A stretch of DNA of 64,000 bases from Paramecium tetraurelia (GCF_000165425.1 NW_001799144.1:481224-545223), one strand, 5' to 3'. Positions 23,556 through 36,296 are shown, counted from the stretch's first letter. The notes: generated from the letters alone by a model not told the origin. Numbers and translations are program-made.

Positions 23556-26292
23556 ATGAATTAATCGTAATTTTTGCAATCCTTAAACTTTGATCCACTC
23601 CGAAGTCCACCATTAAGAGAAATTGCTTAAAGACATAAAGTTTATCTCAATTAATAGCTAGAGAGCAACTATGTGCGGTTTGTTGATCGAATCTAATGAT
23701 TTTTGTCAATGCTGTGGCTTGGGAATTCACACTCACCCTATTTCGCTGAAGGCAAACATCATCAATTTAGCCTTTTTGGGTCAAGGCATACCGCTGTTTT
23801 ATAATATCACTTTTCTACTCATTTTGCTGACATTCATATTATTACTTATATTTGGTCTGCCAACCATCATTTTTAATTTTTTAGCTGAAAATTGCATAGA
23901 ACAAACCAATGAGGCTTATAATATATTTATTACACAAGGTTGTTCTAAGAATTGTCCTCAAGAACAGGATGATTTCAAATTAATACAACAACTCATTTCT
24001 AATAGTGATTGTACTGTCATTTGCCAACACTACTAGGAATTGTGTATAGCAACTCTGTTATCAGAAATGTCATTCACTAATAAGCAATTGGAAGATGACC
24101 TAAAAATCATATAGTCTTTCTTTGTATTCGGATCTGTGATTTTTATAAAGATTTATCTTGTTTTAATTAGGGAGAAGCAGAGAATCATCGAGGCTGAGTG
24201 TGATTAAGAGTTGATATCTCCATCAGATTTCACGGCCATGCTGAATCATTTACCAGAAGAAGATTACGATGAAAAAGAGTTAGCCACAGCAATAGAGTAA
24301 TATTGCCAGAAAATCGATAGTTCAAATAAATATGAAGTAATTAAAATTAATATTGCATATGATATCAAATCATTTGTACTCAAAAGCAGAGAGAAAATTA
24401 AATTAGAAAAAATCTTGGCAGAAGAACAAAAATATTATATCAAAAATTAGAAATATAAGAGAAATAAACAGGAAATTGAGAAAATCAAACTTATGGTAGA
24501 ACAACTGAAAAAAGAATTGGCCAATATAGAAATTGAAATTGAAAATGGGTCTTATAGAAAAACGACATCCGTTGCTTTCATCACATTTCAAACCAAATAA
24601 TGTATCATTATTAAAATATGTAGAATTATAAAAATTAATACAACAAACCAAATTATCATATTGGGAATAGTTACTAATGCAAGTTAAGAGATTGATTTAA
24701 AATAAGGATAAAAGAGGATTCTATTTCAAAGATAACTTAATATCAATTTGCAGAGCCCCTGAACCAGACGACATATTTTGGGAGAATTGTGGAATTGAAA
24801 ATTCCATTAAAATCAAGAGAAAATTTATTAGTTGGATAGTGGTCTTTGTTTTGTTGGGAATCTCCTTTGCCACTCTCTATGGACTTGAATATTTGCAAGT
24901 AAATAATCATCTTATTAATTTAAGAATCAATATCTTTCAAATGACTTAGATTTTATTACCAAAACATCATTATCACTCTTAAAATCCTTAATAATCACTA
25001 TTGTTGATGCTCTCATTTATTATTTCATAACCTTATTAGCTAATCATGAAAGACATGTAACTAAAACCCATCAAGACACTTCAGTTGCTTAAAAATTGTG
25101 TTGTGTACAATTTATTAACTCTTGTTTTCTTTTACTTTTGATTCATCTAATTGGAGTTGGATAGAAAGGGGATTTCATGGAGAAATCAAAGTATGCAATC
25201 TAAAAATAGGGAGGAATTGCAAATGATTTACTGTTTGTTTGTTGTATGAATGCCCTATTCACTCCGATCACAGCCTTTTTTAACCCTATTTATTTCATCA
25301 AGAAATTACAGCAACTTTTTATAGAATCCAATAAGAGTCTGACTTAATTAGAAGCCAACAAATTATTTGAAGGACCTTAAGTGTTGTTGTATGATCAATA
25401 TGCATTTATATGCAAGACAACTTGGATCACGTTGTTTTTAGCCCCATTGACTCCAATTTGTATCTTTATTAACTGGATTGGGTTGTCGATGTATTATTGG
25501 ATATAAAAATATTTGTTATTGAGAAGAAATAGCAAACCTCCATTTCAAAGTAGTCATTTAGACAGGGAAATGCTAACACTTCTAGACTTAAGTCCGCTAT
25601 TGTTGGCTGGGATGTAGTATTGGATTGATGAAATCTATGATTCCAATTATCTTAGTCATAGTATAAATATTGGGACGCTAGTGATTGCAGGATTGGAATT
25701 GGTCTTTCCCTCCTATCGAATTCATCAAATCTTGTATAGAAAATAATTGGAAGATATAGAGAATTAAAGATATATTGATGTTCACCTTCGGTTTACAACT
25801 GATTACGATAGAACTAATCCGTTGACGAGCGAACAAGCAACCCAAGAATTTATGAAGAAGAAATTTCAATAGTTTAACAAATAGATGACTTATAAGAGGA
25901 ATTCTAGAATGCAATCAACCAAAAGATCTTTGAGAGAGTATGTTCAGAAAGGAATCTAGAGTGCGAATATATCAAGAATTCAAATTCTAAAGAGAAAGCT
26001 TCAGATTGCTTATAAATTAAAGATGTTTCAAAATATTTAATAGGAAACCAAGTATAAGGAATCTGATCGTGAAGACTCCATTCACACATTTAACTTTCCA
26101 GCTTATTAAAGAGCTCCACAGTACAACTTTTCAAGAGTAATTAATCAGTTTCCCAACTATTGCCAATATAATTCAGATCTCACGAGTAGAAGCAATTCTA
26201 TTTCCTCAACTATATAATTAAACACATCAAAATATTAATTAACAACAAAACGAAATTCTTAAATCTAATCTTTTAGAGCTCCATTATAATGA
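23556..26292 (+). CDS. OSCA/TMEM63-like mechanosensitive channel, paralogue 1
   Basis: Predicted 888 residues. A short first exon (FDPLRSPPLRE) is joined by an intron at 23640-23661 to a Cys-rich loop (MCG...CQCCG) and the first TM (LGQGIPLF). A cytosolic domain follows (PSDFTAMLNHLP, VAFITFQT), then APEPDDIFWENCG and about nine more TM helices, ending in a Gln/Arg/Ser-rich tail. The order TM - RRM-like cytosolic domain - multi-TM, with the A-P-x-P-x-D-x-x-W-E-N signature, fits OSCA/CSC1/TMEM63 channels gated by membrane tension or osmotic stress. Further introns at 24602-24623 and 24899-24924 restore frame exactly. It is 80 bp from the convergent paralogue 2. Confidence 0.82.
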
Positions 26293-26372
26293 CAATATAA
26301 ATGATTATTTTTCTTCAAAAATATACAATATATATTAAAGTTAAATGAGTTGTAAACAAGATTTCATGAGCA

Positions 26373-29063
26373 TCATAAATTTTCAAATTTGTTTGGGTTG
26401 AGAATTTTAGAGAAATTGTAGTTCTACGCTTCTTGAAATTTATTATTGTTGTCATTATCAGTGGAGATATTTAATGAATTCTTCCTGAAACTAATATTCT
26501 TATTGATTATCATATATTCAGGTGTTTGAGTATAAATAGGTTCCTCCTATTCTTGAGACATCTCTTCATCTTGTTACTGCTAAATCACAGCAGCAATCTA
26601 ACGAGCCTTCCTTATTAGTTTGATTTTCCTCATCATGGAGATTTTGAGCTTCAATGAAATGGTATTCCTCATAAATTGAACTCCTCCCATCTAAGCGTAT
26701 TTATAGAGGGCTGTTTTGGTGTCCATCACTTGAGGCTAAACGTAATTTGAATCGACTAGGGTTTTTGCTTATATGAATTCTAATATAGCGTTCTGTTATG
26801 TTAATGGATTGGTTCTATCATAATCAGTTGGTAATTTCAAATAGACATCCGAGTATCTGTCTTTCTCAGTAGATATATTACTCTTCTTATCAAATAGCTT
26901 ACTGATTCTAGTGGCTGGAGTAATCAATTCCAGACAAGAGAAACCTAAGCTAATAAAATTGACAGTCAATATGGCTGAACTAGAACTGAAAATATAGTCT
27001 GCCCACATTTAACCAACAGCCAATATTATAGGACTTAATTCAAATAAATTCATCATTTCTCGATTCAAATGAAAACTTTAAAAAGGAGGCTTGGAATTCC
27101 TTCTCAATAATAAGTACTTTTAGATCCAATAGTAGAGTAGCAATCCGGAACTGCAAAATAGTAAAGAAATTGGCAGCAAAGGTGCAAAGAGTAGTGAGAT
27201 CCAAATAGATAAACATATGTATGAATATTGCTCGTATAAAAATACCGAGGGTCCTTCAAATATTTTATTTGCCTCTATTTGGTTAAAATTGTTATCGACT
27301 TTAAAGAAGTATTGCTGGTATAACTTATAGAGATAGAGTGGATCCAAATAGGCCAAAATAGGAACAAAGAATGAATTCACAATTAACAAAAAGAATGCAT
27401 CTGAAATTACCCCTCCTTATCTGGAATATGCATATGTTGATGCATAATTGTCAGTCTTAACATTTTCAAAATTATACACCAAAATATTTATAACTTTAGT
27501 GAAGATTCCTGAATTAAAAAATTAAACAATTGCCAATTTAGTTGCCACAGAAACATCATGATGAGTCTTGGTAAAATGCTTTTCTGATAATCCTAATAAC
27601 TTGATAAAATAGTAGATGATCTAATTTATAATTGTGATTATTAATGAGATAACCAGCGTTATTATTATCAGTATAGCATCATCATAGGATGAAAGGTTCT
27701 GGCTTTACAGAATATTCAAACCTAGTAAAATAGTGAAGGAAGCTCCTAAAATGAATATCGTAATAAAGAAATTCAATATTCTTTTTTGTAATTGATACTG
27801 AAAGTTAAACCCACAATTTTCCCAAAAGACATCATTCGGCTCTGGAGCCCTACAAATTATGATAATTCTATTTTTAAAGTAGAATCCCCTCTAATCTTAT
27901 CGATTAATGAAGTAATATTTGAATCTAATCCATAACTCTTCCCAGTGAGAAAGTTTAGTTTAATCCAAAACCGATTACAATTCTACATATATAAATGTGT
28001 CTATACATTCTTTAGTTTAGAAAGTCACAAATGCAACTTAAGTCTAGTGTGCATATTATTAATTTTCAACTTCATTCTCAATCTTTGTTAATTTTTCATC
28101 TAAAATTCCTATCCTTTATTTCAATTCATTAAGCTAGTTGATTTTCATAGATCGTGGATAACGACCATATTATTTATAATAATTCTCAATTCTTTCTATT
28201 TTCTTTTCCAGACTCATCTTTTCCCTACTGAATTCAACAAATGAAGTAATGTCATATGCTATTATTATCTTGACAATTTCGTATTACCCGCTCTCATCAA
28301 ACTAATAACAAAAATCGAGCAACGCATCCTTTAATTCTGCTTCATTATATTCATTTATAGGTAGATTGGTCATCATTGCTGTGAAATCTGAAGGCGATAC
28401 AAATTCCTAATCACAAATCCTTACTGTTCTCCTCTATGATATCCTTACTCTAATCATTGCAAACTTAAACACCAAAATACTGCATAAAACTAATATGGAT
28501 TAAACTAATTTCGAAGTCTCATCAAACTACTTGTTTGCGAATGACATTTAGAGAACTGATGTTCCTAGACAAATATCCCCAATTTTGGCACATATAGTCT
28601 CACAATCATTTGAATGTAATAATTTAGTGATAGAAGAAAAATCAGTCGAATTTTAAGGACAGTTTTTATTGCAAAGTCCATTTAATGAAAGCTTATAAAA
28701 TAAATTTTCTTCTGAAATGCAATCGTGATTTCCTAAATTTGCTATTAAAGATGGTATCCCAAGTAGAGTAAATAAAATAAGCACTATCAATATTAATTAC
28801 GAAGTCATCTCAAAAAATAAAGGCATTCCCTGACCCAGAAATGCCAAATCCAATCTATTTTAGCATAATGAAATTTCCCTTTGTTGTATAGGCTATCCAC
28901 AGCATGGGCAATGATCTGATTTTTACTCATTTTCTCCACAAATGGACGCTTTCTAATTAGTAATAATGCTTACCTAATGAACTTTAGCCAGGTCAATACT
29001 GGCTGGTATGCGAAAAGGATCAAATGTTAAAGAATTCTTAGCATCAATCTTAATTTAATTCAT
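26373..29063 (-). CDS. OSCA/TMEM63-like mechanosensitive channel, paralogue 2
   Basis: Predicted 881 residues, co-linear with both flanking paralogues: FDPFRIPA leader, SICGEN...CPCCG, LGQGMPLF first TM, SPSDFTAMMTNLP cytosolic domain, VAFVTFQTK, APEPNDVFWENCG, the multi-TM block with KIFEGPSVFLYEQY, and PTDYDRTNPLT just inside the tail. Introns at 28953-28973 (21 nt) and 27983-28006 (24 nt). The second sits at the same codon as in the other two copies, but being 24 nt with no TGA it could be retained without breaking the protein. The tail is Gln-rich (QQQQDEEMSQEQEE). A cation channel sensing membrane stretch is the expected role. Confidence 0.82.
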
Positions 29064-29111
29064 TTTTAAACTCCTATTGATTTAATATTATTAATTATAT
29101 TAATTATCAAA
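29064..29111. promoter_or_regulatory. 48-bp divergent spacer between OSCA-like paralogues 2 and 3
   Basis: A/T-rich (TTAATATTATTAATTATATTAATT core) and the only DNA between the two start codons, so it should carry a shared bidirectional promoter. Confidence 0.45.
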
Positions 29112-32038
29112 ATGCAGGAGAACTCCAAAGAATATGATCCTTTTAAGATTCCAGCTGACACTAACATCTCTATTAAACATAAAGTATAGGAATATAATGA
29201 CTTACAAGAAAGCAACAAAATGTGGTACTCCAATAGCAAAATCTGAGTTATGTCCTTGTTGCGGTAGAGAAGTTGAACAAGAATAAAAAGAAATTGGGAT
29301 TTCTCCTATCGATTTAATTTATTTGGGCTAAGGAATCCCATTGTTCTTTCTGTTTCTTAAATAGATGATAGTAGTGATATTAATAGTTTTTGGGATTATG
29401 GGGATATATTCATTGATTACGAATAGCATAAGTGATAATTGTCTAGACAACAAAAGTGACCTTCTGACCCTCTATTAAAATGGATTTTGTGAATAAAATT
29501 GTCCACTTCCTTTAGATGAGGACTATTTGAAAATAATTTCAATTCTAAAAACAGAAGACTGTTAAATAGTTTGCAATCAATTTTCGAATGTTTGCACAAC
29601 CATCTCGTCTACTAAAATAGCTTTATCCAACAAATAGCTAGATAAGGATTACAAGGAAGTTCAAGCAATCCTTGTATTGTGCTCCATTATTTTGTTTAAA
29701 ATCATACATGTGTTATTCAGAAGACATTAAAAATTAACATAAGATGAATTAGATAGAGGCTTGTTGTCAGCTTCAGATTTCACAGCAATGTTGACTAAAT
29801 TACCTTAAAATTAATATACTGAATCTGAATTAAGGGAAAGCCTTTCAAAATATTGTAAATAAATTACGCAACTTTAACCTGAATAAGAATTTGAAATAGT
29901 TAAAATTATAATTGCCTTCGACATTTTTGATTACATCAACATCATAAGAACAAAAACTGAATTGGAGAAGCAGTACTAAATTAATGAATCATTTAAAAAT
30001 ATTAATACTCAATATCCTCCTTAAGTGACTGCTGAAACCTAAAAAGAATTATTGTTACAAATTGAGAAGAAAGAGGAAGAACTATCTAAAATTGATAATG
30101 ATATTCAGAAGAAATAATTCACATAAACAACACAGGTTGCATTTGTAACCTTCTAAACAAAAAAATGTATTGAACATAAATATTAACTTAGAATTGGATA
30201 CCATTGTTGAATACACTAAATTAACCTCCTGGCAACTAGTTTTGACAGCCATTTTAAATGTTTTTGGAAAGACCCTTAATAAAGGTTTTTACTTTAAAGA
30301 TAAGCTAATATAAATTACAAGAGCTCCTGAACCAGATGATGTGTTTTGGGAGAATTGCGGATATAGTTTAAAGTACAAAATATAGCAAAGAACTTTAAGT
30401 TGGCTCATTACATTAGTGTTACTTGTTACTTCATTTTTTATTCTATTTGGATTAGATTATGTTTAAAATAACTATCTGAAAGATCAAAACATTAATTATG
30501 TTCTATTGACAATCATTTCTTTGATAATCTCATTGATAATTTCAATTATTAATGCAATGATTTATTTTAGCATTACAATTTTGGCCAACAAAGAGAAGCA
30601 TTACACAAAAACACATTATGATGTCTCAGTTGCAACTAAATTAATCTATGTTTAATTTGTGAATTCAGGATTGCTAATTATGGCAACAAACATCTTAGTT
30701 TAAGGATTGTAAAATCGAAATGATTTGAATGAAGATATTGAATTACAAAGTTTGGCATTCAGTAGACCAGGAGGAGTAGCATAGGATGCCTTTATCATTA
30801 CTTTAATAAATGCACTAATAACTCCTTTAACTTCATTTTTTGATATATTTTATATGAGAAAACTACTCCAACAAAGAAATTTAGAGAAAAGTACAACCAA
30901 CGCAATCACTTAAACAGAGGCAAACACAATTTTTGAAGGACCACAAGTTTTATTATATGATAACTATGCATATGTTTGTAAGACAGTTTGGATTACTTTA
31001 TTTTTTGCTCCATTGGTACCTATTTCTTTGTTATTTTGTATATGTGGTTTGTTTTTATATTATTGGTTATAGAAATATCTACTTTTAAGAAGAAAATGTA
31101 GACCTCCACTTCAAAGTAGTCATTTGAACAGTGAAATGTGCAATATTATTAATTTCAGTCCCATCTTATTAGCTGCAGGATAATTGTGGGTAGACTTTGT
31201 ATTTGAATCAAATGCAACAACCAAGATTGTAAATTTTGTTTCAATTGGGTTTTCTGGATTAGAATTCTTTTTCCCTTTTGAAAAGTTAGCTAAAAAGTTT
31301 TTGTCTTGGCCAGAAGATCCAAATGAATTGAGTAAATACTCTGAGAAATGGCACGAATTACCAACGGACTACGATAGAATAAATCCAATAACTAGATAAT
31401 AAGCTATATAAAATTATGTAAAATTTAAGTAATCGGTTGATAATAAAGGGAACAATTAAAATAATCAATAAAATGACCAAGTTTTGTAAGCATTAAGATA
31501 ATATGCATTTGAAGGAGGAGAATACAAATTCAAATCTCATTTGATTCATAAATTGAAAGCAGTTACTAATTTATAAACTAATAAACAAACCAATAATATT
31601 CCTATTAATACAATTGAAATGCAACCTAAATCTACAAATTAATTCTAATAATAAGAAGATAAGACGGCATTGCTTGGATAATAATAATACATCTCACAAA
31701 TTTAAAGGATGCAATAATAAATTGAGCAACCTAATTAAAATCAGAATAATTATCCTGTATATCCCCCTTAATAATAATATTATTCATATGATCAAAATAA
31801 TTAGCAGTAGCCATATTATCAATAAAATCAATAACAATAATATTAGCAACCTTATTAGCAAAATTAGTTTCCAAATGCTTAAATGCCATACTATAATCAA
31901 GATCCTCGAATGTATCAATAATAGCCTGGACAAAATCCATAATAACCTGGACAATACCCATAATAGCCTACTCAATATCCATAATAGCCTGGTTAATATC
32001 CATATTAATAATATCCAAATAACTAATATCATTATTGA
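29112..32038 (+). CDS. OSCA/TMEM63-like mechanosensitive channel, paralogue 3, with Pro/Gln/Tyr tail
   Basis: Predicted 958 residues; introns at 29184-29208 and 30167-30191 (25 nt each) match those of the paralogues. The core is the same: DPFKIPAD leader, KCG...CPCCG, LGQGIPLF, SASDFTAMLTKLP, VAFVTFQTK, APEPDDVFWENCG, the multi-TM block with TIFEGPQVLLYD, and PTDYDRINPIT. It differs in a long C-terminal low-complexity tail (from about 31410) that becomes pure Q/P/Y/N with tandem units of the form PGQYPQQ and PTQYPQQ. Most of those Gln codons are TAA or TAG, which would be stops in the standard code. The tail resembles a disordered prion-like segment; whether it tethers the channel or drives clustering is unknown. 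Confidence 0.82.
31905..32010 (+). repeat. In-frame tandem 21-bp repeats encoding PGQYPQQ-type units
   Basis: Four to five degenerate copies of a 21-bp unit of the form CCTGGACAATACCCATAATAG, all in frame and ending paralogue 3. Unit length equals seven codons, so copy-number changes keep the frame. Confidence 0.75.
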
Positions 32039-32090
32039 AACATTTATATAAATATATATTTTTTGATTACATTATTATTACAATCGCTAT

Positions 32091-33698
32091 ATGATCGATC
32101 AAATAGTCAAAGGATTTTAAAAAATTGATAGATTTGGAGCCATATTTAGACCGCCTATTGTAGATATTCATCCAGAATATAGGTCGGTTCTAGGAGGAAT
32201 TGCTACACTCGTTTTATATGGTTCAAGTGTAGCATACTTTTTGTATCAAATCATTTAATGGCAATCCAACTAGTTATTACCGAAAATCACTCAAATCTAG
32301 ATTTCCTACGATGAAAAATATTACAATATTGAAGATCAATTGTCCTCGTTTTACATAAGAAAAAATTTTAAGAATGATTAAATTGACCCATTCGACCCAA
32401 GAAACATCATTTTGCAGCCGATCCTTTCTAAATTCTCAAATTAACAACTTGTTAAATCTTATTCATTTTATTATGACTAAAAATTGGAAGATCAAGATAT
32501 TCGTGAAGTTATTTTAGCAAATATAGAACTAAACTTAAATACTAACAAATCAAGTGATAATCCACAAATTGAATACTTATTATCGTTTGGGACATGCATG
32601 GATATATATTTGTTGGAAGGGCAGAAGTGTGCAAATGAATCCTTGGTAAACACTTACATGAATCAAAAGAGTCATGCATTAATAATGAATCATTTTGTTA
32701 AAGAATATAATTCGAAATAAAAACGAATATAAAACGTAAAAAAACAATTTTTAGCAATCCTTACAAAAAATACAACACTATATTTCTAAAATCAAATCAG
32801 ATTATCTAAAACGCAAATTGATGATGGCTTCTTATTTCCTTCTAATTCAAAAAAAGAATTTCCTATTGATACCATAATTATATCTTAAACTACAGTCCCT
32901 GATAGCTTTTAAAACATATTCGGCCGACCAACTTACTTGGTTATGGCATATGGTTTAAGTGAAGTAATACAAGAACAGTATATCGAGTATCCCAAGATAT
33001 CCGAAGTACTGGCTGACATTGGATCTATTGTTTCAATTATCTTAGTTTTATCATACTTATTCATCTTTTTTAATGAACACAACTTGGAAAAAGAATCCAT
33101 TTAAAAGGTCATTTAAATGTATTACCCTGAATTCTGCAATATGAAATTTAAGTAAAATTGGTATGGCAAAATTGTTGATGTTAAATACAATAATATTCCA
33201 ATTGACAAAGATGAATTCTTGATATTCTATAATAAGATTTAGAAAATTGCAACAAAGAAACTCAGCATTACTAACATATTATACACTCTGTCGAAGTTAC
33301 AATTTCTATTGTAATCAACATACAATGTAGATAAAATCAAATTGGCTCATAAAATTGGAATCAAACTAAAGCAATTTTCTAAAGCTAGCAATATTGCATT
33401 AATTCAAGAATAATTGAATTTTTAAGAAATATCGAGAAATGAATCCAAAGATCAAATCTAAATTCATGATATTGCTAACATCAATCCTAATGACTAAAAC
33501 AACAATCCGAATTCTATGATAAGGCTGGAGACTATCAATAAAGATAATTCTAAAAGCATCTTTTTGAAATTAAAAGACGAATACCATCTCTTGAATGATG
33601 AGGACTTCCAATTTTTTACAATTGATGAACCTATTCTTATAGATAATGATATCTAGAAGTCGGATACTTATTTTGAGAATAATTTTATTGATCTTTGA
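32091..33698 (+). CDS. Two-TM membrane protein of unknown family
   Basis: Intronless, 535 residues. One hydrophobic helix near residues 37-62 (VLGGIATLVLYGSSVAYFLYQII) and another near residues 305-330 (GSIVSIILVLSYLFIFF) bracket a 240-residue soluble segment; the remaining 200 residues are hydrophilic and probably on the same side as the N-terminus. The bracketed segment holds only two Cys and ends in PDSFQNIFGRPTYLVMAYG. The architecture (short leader FRPPIVDIHPEYRS, TM, lumenal loop, TM, charged tail) is one I associate with large uncharacterised ciliate membrane families, but I cannot name it. The reading is secure because the whole frame is open with Gln decoded from TAA/TAG. Confidence 0.75.
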
Positions 33699-33732
33699 CA
33701 TTCTTTATTTCAATATTTTATAAAAATTAATT

Positions 33733-34538
33733 ATGAATACTTTAACAAAAATTGCTAAACATTTTTGTAAATAGATTAAAGAAAAAAAGGATGATTTCTT
33801 AAGCAGTGATAGATATGTTTACGCAAGACAAAAACTCCAAATAATCAATGATCCAAAATTTATACAGAAAACAATTAAAATAGAAGAATCTGCTAAAGCG
33901 AAAAACTATTATTTAACAAGTAAACAATTTCCTATATTGCTTTGTGCTGGAACATTATTCTTCTATCACCTATGGTAAGTAATGCCTTACTCTAAAATAT
34001 TTAAACACACCTCCATTAGTGAGTATACTAAGGACCTTCTTTATCCAATTTTATTGTCACCCTCATCACATTAAACATCTTAATCGTTTTTAACTTATGT
34101 GCCAGCTTTAATATGTGGATTGTATTTAAATGGCTATTATATGAATTACAAAGGAATGATAGGATTGTACTTAACTAATAGTTTAGTATAAATATTTAAG
34201 TATTTAGTTAAGTAGTGCTGTAACATATTATTACGAAAAATATCGAAATGAGTAGTTGGGAATATCAATGATATCACCAAAGACTACTGGGGCCTGCACA
34301 GCGTTAGCATATATATTTTCATTTGCTGTCCTCTCACCTGATTATATGATAAGAGTACTCAAATTATACTAAATAGAAAAAACTTCCATTTGCCATCTTT
34401 CCACTGCTATACTTAATATACGAAGTTGAAGAACTCCTTATGGATGATCAACAAAATTGCAGACCAGCTCATATCTCATCCATAATTCTAGGAGCTACAT
34501 ATGGGCTTATTTTCAAAAAATATTACAAATTTTTATGA
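33733..34538 (+). CDS. Rhomboid-like membrane protein lacking the catalytic Ser
   Basis: Predicted 253 residues with introns at 34186-34207 and 34355-34376 (22 nt each, GTA...TAG). After a basic N-terminus there are about six TM helices. Near residue 176 is KTTGACTALAY, aligning with the rhomboid GASGA motif but with Thr instead of the nucleophilic Ser. Near residue 228 is PAHISSIILGATYG, aligning with the AHxxGxxxG helix carrying the catalytic His. If the assignment is right this is an inactive rhomboid (iRhom/Derlin-like role) rather than a protease. The Thr rests on one unambiguous codon (ACT). The match is short, so a non-rhomboid polytopic protein remains possible. Confidence 0.55.
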
Positions 34539-35354
34539 AATTTTGAGTTAATGTTTAATAATATTAATAATGCAATAGTATAATATTAACTATTCCTATC
34601 ATATTTGGATTGAAGATTATTCGAGGAAAATATCATATTTTTCTAAATTACAATCTCTAAATCTCATGCATGGAACACTTAAAATGTTCAAATCATAAGC
34701 TTAAAGGGATGCAAGTCAGATAGGACATAAAATTATTCAATTATCAACTCAATAGTATTAAAATAAAATCTCTATTTAGAAAATATAAATGATCGATATT
34801 ATAAATTATAATAGAAATAATATCATATTGATATTTTGCACCTATCAAGAAGTGTGGTAAATTGAAATTATCATTGCCTGAAGAATACAGATATTTTTCC
34901 CTTTACCTTATGTAAGGCTTAGGTAAGGTTCTTTTTAATTATTTCATAATAGTGAAAATAGATGAAATTTTAGTCAGTTTTAGAAAATAGGAAATGTGTG
35001 ATACATTTCTAACATCCAACATACGTTATTTGAATGCAGTTAGAGAGGATCGATAATATTTTTGATAATTTTAGGCTAATGAATTGACTGGACATTCTCT
35101 GAACACTATATTAAGGTAGTATAAATTTCATTGAAAATATATAGAATTTTTTATTATTATGAATTGTGTATTGATTTGTATAAAAGAAATTAATGAATTA
35201 TAAAAGAATATTTTTATAAATTAATTTGATTAATTTATAACTTTCAGAAAATTGGAATTTCATATTTTGAACATTTTGCTTACGCGTGTCAGTCTCTTAT
35301 TTATGAATAATTAAATTATCTTTCATATGTATAATTATATATATATATATATAC
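34539..35354. other. Convergent intergenic region, mostly non-coding
   Basis: 816 bp between the rhomboid-like gene and the convergent kinase. It holds a 103-codon open frame on the plus strand (34570-34881, begins MQQYNINYSYHIW) with no recognised domain; an open frame of this length could arise by chance in AT-rich DNA with one stop codon. An alternating A/T run (about 17 bp, 35336-35352) sits just beyond the kinase stop. Nothing else is evident. Confidence 0.4.
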
Positions 35355-36173
35355 TCAAATATTAAGTTTGTCTATGAGTTCTTCTAAGTTAGATTAATTA
35401 GTGATAAAGGGATGTTTATTAACTTGCTCAATAGTAAATCTTTTATTTGGATCTGGTTCTAGCATGTTTTAGATCAGATCTTTGAAATCAGGATGTGTGG
35501 GAGCTTTGATTAGTTTATCAAAATAATTCCAAAACTGTTGCCACTTTTATTAGATAATGGTGTTCCAAAATCGGCACTTAGATTGTATGGTAACTGTAAA
35601 GGGAGGATACCCGTAAGCTAGAATGAATATAACAACTCCAAGAGCAAAAACATCTGTTTTTTTGAGTGAATTAGAATTGATGATTTTGTCTTCTAAGTTA
35701 AGTTCTGGTGCCATGTAGGTAGCGGTTCCACAATGCCTAGGATATTACTTAGATGTGTGAAGACAAACAGATAGACCAAAATCTATGATATACATTTTGG
35801 CTTCTGAATTGAGCATGATATTCTCAAGTTTAATGTCTCTGTGAACATAGTCTATTGAATGCATATAAAGTATAGCATTTGATAGTTATAATAGAATTTA
35901 TTGGATAGTGATACTTTGTAATGGTCCATGAGTGATAATGAGTTAATGAAGGTCTGTTTTCATCAAAGCGGTTGTGTACCAATTATAATCTTGATCAAAT
36001 TCTAAAATTGAAATAATGTTCTCGTGTTTAAGAGAATTGAGTATTTTGATTTCTCTCTCACGCAATTTACGTGAACACTCTTTAAATGATTTTAAAGCAT
36101 ATTATTTATGATTAATAATACATTTATTAATTACACTAGACAATCCATCACCAATTTTCTCAAGTATTTACAT
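35355..36173 (-). CDS. Ser/Thr protein kinase, minimal catalytic domain
   Basis: Intronless, 272 residues, so little more than a kinase domain. Seen in order: Gly-loop IGDGLSSV, ATP-anchoring Lys in YALKSF, Glu in a short helix C, catalytic loop YVHRDIKLENIM, IIDFGLSV, activation segment CGTATYMAPEL, subdomain IX DVFALGVVIF, and a closing PNKRFTIEQVNKHPFI. All catalytic residues are present, so it should be active. The hydrophobic-aliphatic features and the IEQVNKHPFI end are typical of CAMK/ULK-like ciliate kinases; I would not assign a subfamily. No regulatory domain is fused. Confidence 0.92.
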
Positions 36174-36296
36174 TTCTATTTTAGTAATAAATAATAATAT
36201 ATTAAATTAATAATGAATTTAAAAAGTTTAATTCTGATCATTTACAGATGGCGGATGAATTGCTTAAAATATGCACTTATAAATAAAAATCAAGAA

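Noticed and set aside
31731-32051. Open frames opposite and alongside the Q/P/Y tail
   Set aside because: They arise from the low-complexity repeat in other frames and have no domain character.
34320-34400. Apparent frameshift at an A6 run in the rhomboid-like gene
   Set aside because: A 22-nt GTA...TAG intron at 34355-34376 explains the frame change.
35336-35352. Alternating A/T tract as telomere-related or a functional element
   Set aside because: Short, and expected in DNA of this composition.
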